Part shown: positions 62,558-64,000 of the stretch, piece after piece
Layout: every line of letters begins with the position of its first letter
Numbering within the stretch: the stretch's first letter is position 1
Source: Calothrix sp. PCC 7507
GTDB lineage: Bacteria; Cyanobacteriota; Cyanobacteriia; Cyanobacteriales; Nostocaceae
Assembly: GCF_000316575.1 (NCBI RefSeq)
Contig: NC_019682.1
Location: 3,160,001 to 3,224,000, forward strand
Direction: 5' to 3'
DNA length: 64,000 bases
Position numbers and translations under genes: made by a program
Notes under the pieces: model-generated
Seen by the model: only the letters and a program-made list of their open reading frames with translations
Told to the model about the DNA's origin: nothing
Database searches by the model: none

Positions 62558-62875
62558 ATGAGCATAAATAAGATGCAAAACTATCGGTTTGTCTGTACCC
62601 TGACCTTCGGTGATATCTACGGACAAATAATTGTTTGGTTGATCACAGTTACCATCAGTTTGGCATCCGCTTTGGCACTAATGGGTGCTAGAAGACCAGT
62701 GTATGCTTTAGCCACTGTAGGCCTCGTTGTCGTGCTGTCGCTGCCTTTCTTATTGTTTGCCTTTGTGACTACATTGTTAAATCATATTGAATTAACTGCT
62801 ATAGAACCGGGAACAAAAACAGAACCTATCCCTGGTAATGTTTCCCAGCAACAACCTGTACAAGCAACTAGTTGA
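62558..62875 (+). CDS. Small two-helix membrane protein
   Basis: A 105-residue protein with two membrane helices: IIVWLITVTISLASALALMG (about residues 24-43) and YALATVGLVVVLSLPFLLFA (about 49-68). A polar Pro/Gln/Thr-rich tail follows (PGTKTEPIPGNVSQQQPVQA). GAGG lies eight bases before ATG 62558. I do not recognise the family. It lies upstream of sdhA in the same direction but has its own terminator, so a functional link with succinate dehydrogenase is only positional. Confidence 0.65.
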   Translation: MSINKMQNYRFVCTLTFGDIYGQIIVWLITVTISLASALALMGARRPVYALATVGLVVVLSLPFLLFAFVTTLLNHIELTAIEPGTKTEPIPGNVSQQQPVQATS

Positions 62876-62984
62876 GGGACTGCACTTCGACTGCGCTCAG
62901 TGACCAGGGACTGGGGATTGATTAGTATTTTTTACTTAGCACTCAGTAAATTCAGATCAGGTTGGTGTAAATATTTTGTTATTA

Positions 62985-63012
62985 TCCCTGTCTATTGGCA
63001 GGGAATTTTTTT
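62985..63012 (+). terminator. Rho-independent terminator before sdhA
   Basis: TCCCTG-TCTATTGG-CAGGGA forms a 6-bp stem with an 8-base loop, followed by A and seven T residues. It would end the transcript of the small membrane protein gene before sdhA. Confidence 0.6.
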
Positions 63013-63113
63013 GGAGAAATTTCACAGTAGTGGCGATCGCCTCTTGTGAATCTCATCCTTACAATAAATAAAACAGCAGCTTTTTGCAGTCGGGAAATAT
63101 TTAATACTGAATT

Positions 63114-64000
63114 ATGCTTGAACATGATGTAATTATTGTCGGTGGTGGATTGGCTGGATGCCGTGCTGCTGTGGAAATCGCCCGCACTGATCCCAGTTTA
63201 AATATTGCTGTAGTTGCCAAAACCCACCCCATTCGTTCCCATTCAGTCGCAGCCCAAGGGGGTATGGCGGCTTCACTGAAAAATGTTGATGCTGAAGATA
63301 CTTGGCAAGCACATGCTTTTGATACTGTCAAGGGTTCTGACTATTTAGCAGACCAAGATGCTGTAGGCATTCTCACCCAGGAAGCGCCAGATGTGGTGAT
63401 TGACCTGGAACACATGGGGGTTTTATTTTCGCGCTTATCTGATGGTCGCATTGCCCAACGCGCTTTTGGTGGACATTCCCATAACCGCACTTGTTACGCG
63501 GCGGATAAAACAGGTCACGCAATCCTGCACGAATTGGTGAGCAACCTGCGCCGATATGGTGTGCATATTTACCAAGAGTGGTATGTAATGCGCCTGATTT
63601 TAGAGGAAGGTCAGGCAAAAGGTTTAGTCATGTTCAGCCTTTTGGATGGACATATTGAGGTAGTGCGGGCAAAGGCGGTAATGTTTGCCACTGGGGGCTA
63701 CGGTCGTGTATATAACACCACCTCCAATGATTATGCTTCCACTGGTGACGGTTTAGCAATGACAGCGATCGCTGGTTTGCCTCTCGAAGATATGGAATTT
63801 GTCCAGTTTCATCCCACTGGTTTGTACCCGGTAGGGGTGCTGATTTCCGAAGCAGTCAGGGGAGAAGGGGCGTATCTAATTAATTCTGAGGGCGATCGCT
63901 TTATGGCGAACTACGCACCTAGTAGGATGGAACTAGCTCCTCGTGATATTACCTCAAGAGCGATCGCTTATGAAATTCGCGCTGGTCGGGGTATCCATCC
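63114..64000 (+). CDS. sdhA: Succinate dehydrogenase/fumarate reductase flavoprotein subunit, 5' part
   Basis: The first 295 residues of the flavoprotein that oxidises succinate to fumarate and passes electrons to the iron-sulfur subunit at the membrane. The FAD fold is [20 protein letters not shown]. The covalent-FAD histidine is His43 in [33 protein letters not shown] and [13 protein letters not shown] follow, and then [20 protein letters not shown] with substrate-binding residues. The gene is open to the window end. It starts at ATG 63114. Cyanobacterial SdhA feeds the thylakoid plastoquinone pool. Confidence 0.92.
   Translation, partial: MLEHDVIIVGGGLAGCRAAVEIARTDPSLNIAVVAKTHPIRSHSVAAQGGMAASLKNVDAEDTWQAHAFDTVKGSDYLADQDAVGILTQEAPDVVIDLEHMGVLFSRLSDGRIAQRAFGGHSHNRTCYAADKTGHAILHELVSNLRRYGVHIYQEWYVMRLILEEGQAKGLVMFSLLDGHIEVVRAKAVMFATGGYGRVYNTTSNDYASTGDGLAMTAIAGLPLEDMEFVQFHPTGLYPVGVLISEAVRGEGAYLINSEGDRFMANYAPSRMELAPRDITSRAIAYEIRAGRGIH

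Overview
The window is chromosomal DNA of a filamentous, probably heterocyst-forming cyanobacterium (Nostocales; Nostoc, Calothrix or Tolypothrix-like). The signs are frequent GCGATCGC (HIP1) octamers, heptameric short tandem repeats (STRRs) between genes, many small palindromic or MITE-like elements, and cyanobacterial families such as CrtD, Tab2, DUF4330, a split MacB-type exporter and a caspase-fold protein. No rRNA, tRNA or CRISPR array was found. Genes lie on both strands in short operons, and coding density is moderate because of the repeats.

Layout. 0-3 kb: 5' part of a type IIA topoisomerase A subunit, a CheY-like regulator and a TPR protein. 2.8-14.3 kb: an export island with a TetR regulator, a Spy/CpxP-like LTxxQ protein, adaptor-permease-(S23 four-helix protein)-ATPase-TolC, then a second adaptor-permease-ATPase set. 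One palindromic site (AAGTnnGTACTnACnT) lies in front of both the TetR and the Spy-like gene, so TetR may control itself and the island. MITE-like repeats and a scrap of tolC-like sequence sit between the two halves. 14.4-19.8 kb: rimM and avtA (minus), the formaldehyde pathway genes frmA and frmB, and a Tab2-like RNA-binding protein. 20-21.5 kb: an antitoxin-like RHH gene with no toxin, whose 3' end overlaps that of a convergent C5 DNA methyltransferase.

21.8-33.6 kb: mostly single genes (DUF2470, PPP phosphatase, M48 protease, DUF4330, EamA transporter, DM13 lipoprotein, GAF histidine kinase, alpha/beta hydrolase, armadillo-type protein, FtsE, WecG/TagA glycosyltransferase). 34-38.8 kb: a TnpB remnant, a NarL regulator, a REC-GAF-PP2C phosphatase with its RsbW-type kinase (a partner-switching module) and fructosamine kinase. 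38.9-43.2 kb: a repeat-rich stretch with an IS701-like element, a MITE with a perfect 10-bp target duplication, an M16 peptidase carrying an in-frame palindromic insertion, a decayed NACHT/pentapeptide gene and a 21-bp minisatellite.

43-64 kb: a conserved hypothetical, crtD, the coupled small genes DUF6888/DUF6887, a large membrane-anchored helical-repeat protein, hslO, a caspase-fold protein whose catalytic His and Cys are replaced by Tyr and Ser, ATP sulfurylase, nested MITEs, an ELWxxDGT-repeat/DUF4114 protein, a SNF2 helicase with a SWIM zinc-finger partner, a small membrane protein and the 5' part of sdhA. The leads I find most worth following are the DUF6888/DUF6887 pair, the toxin-less antitoxin overlapping the methyltransferase, the TetR-controlled double exporter with its embedded S23 protein, the YS-type pseudo-caspase, and the SNF2-SWIM pair.
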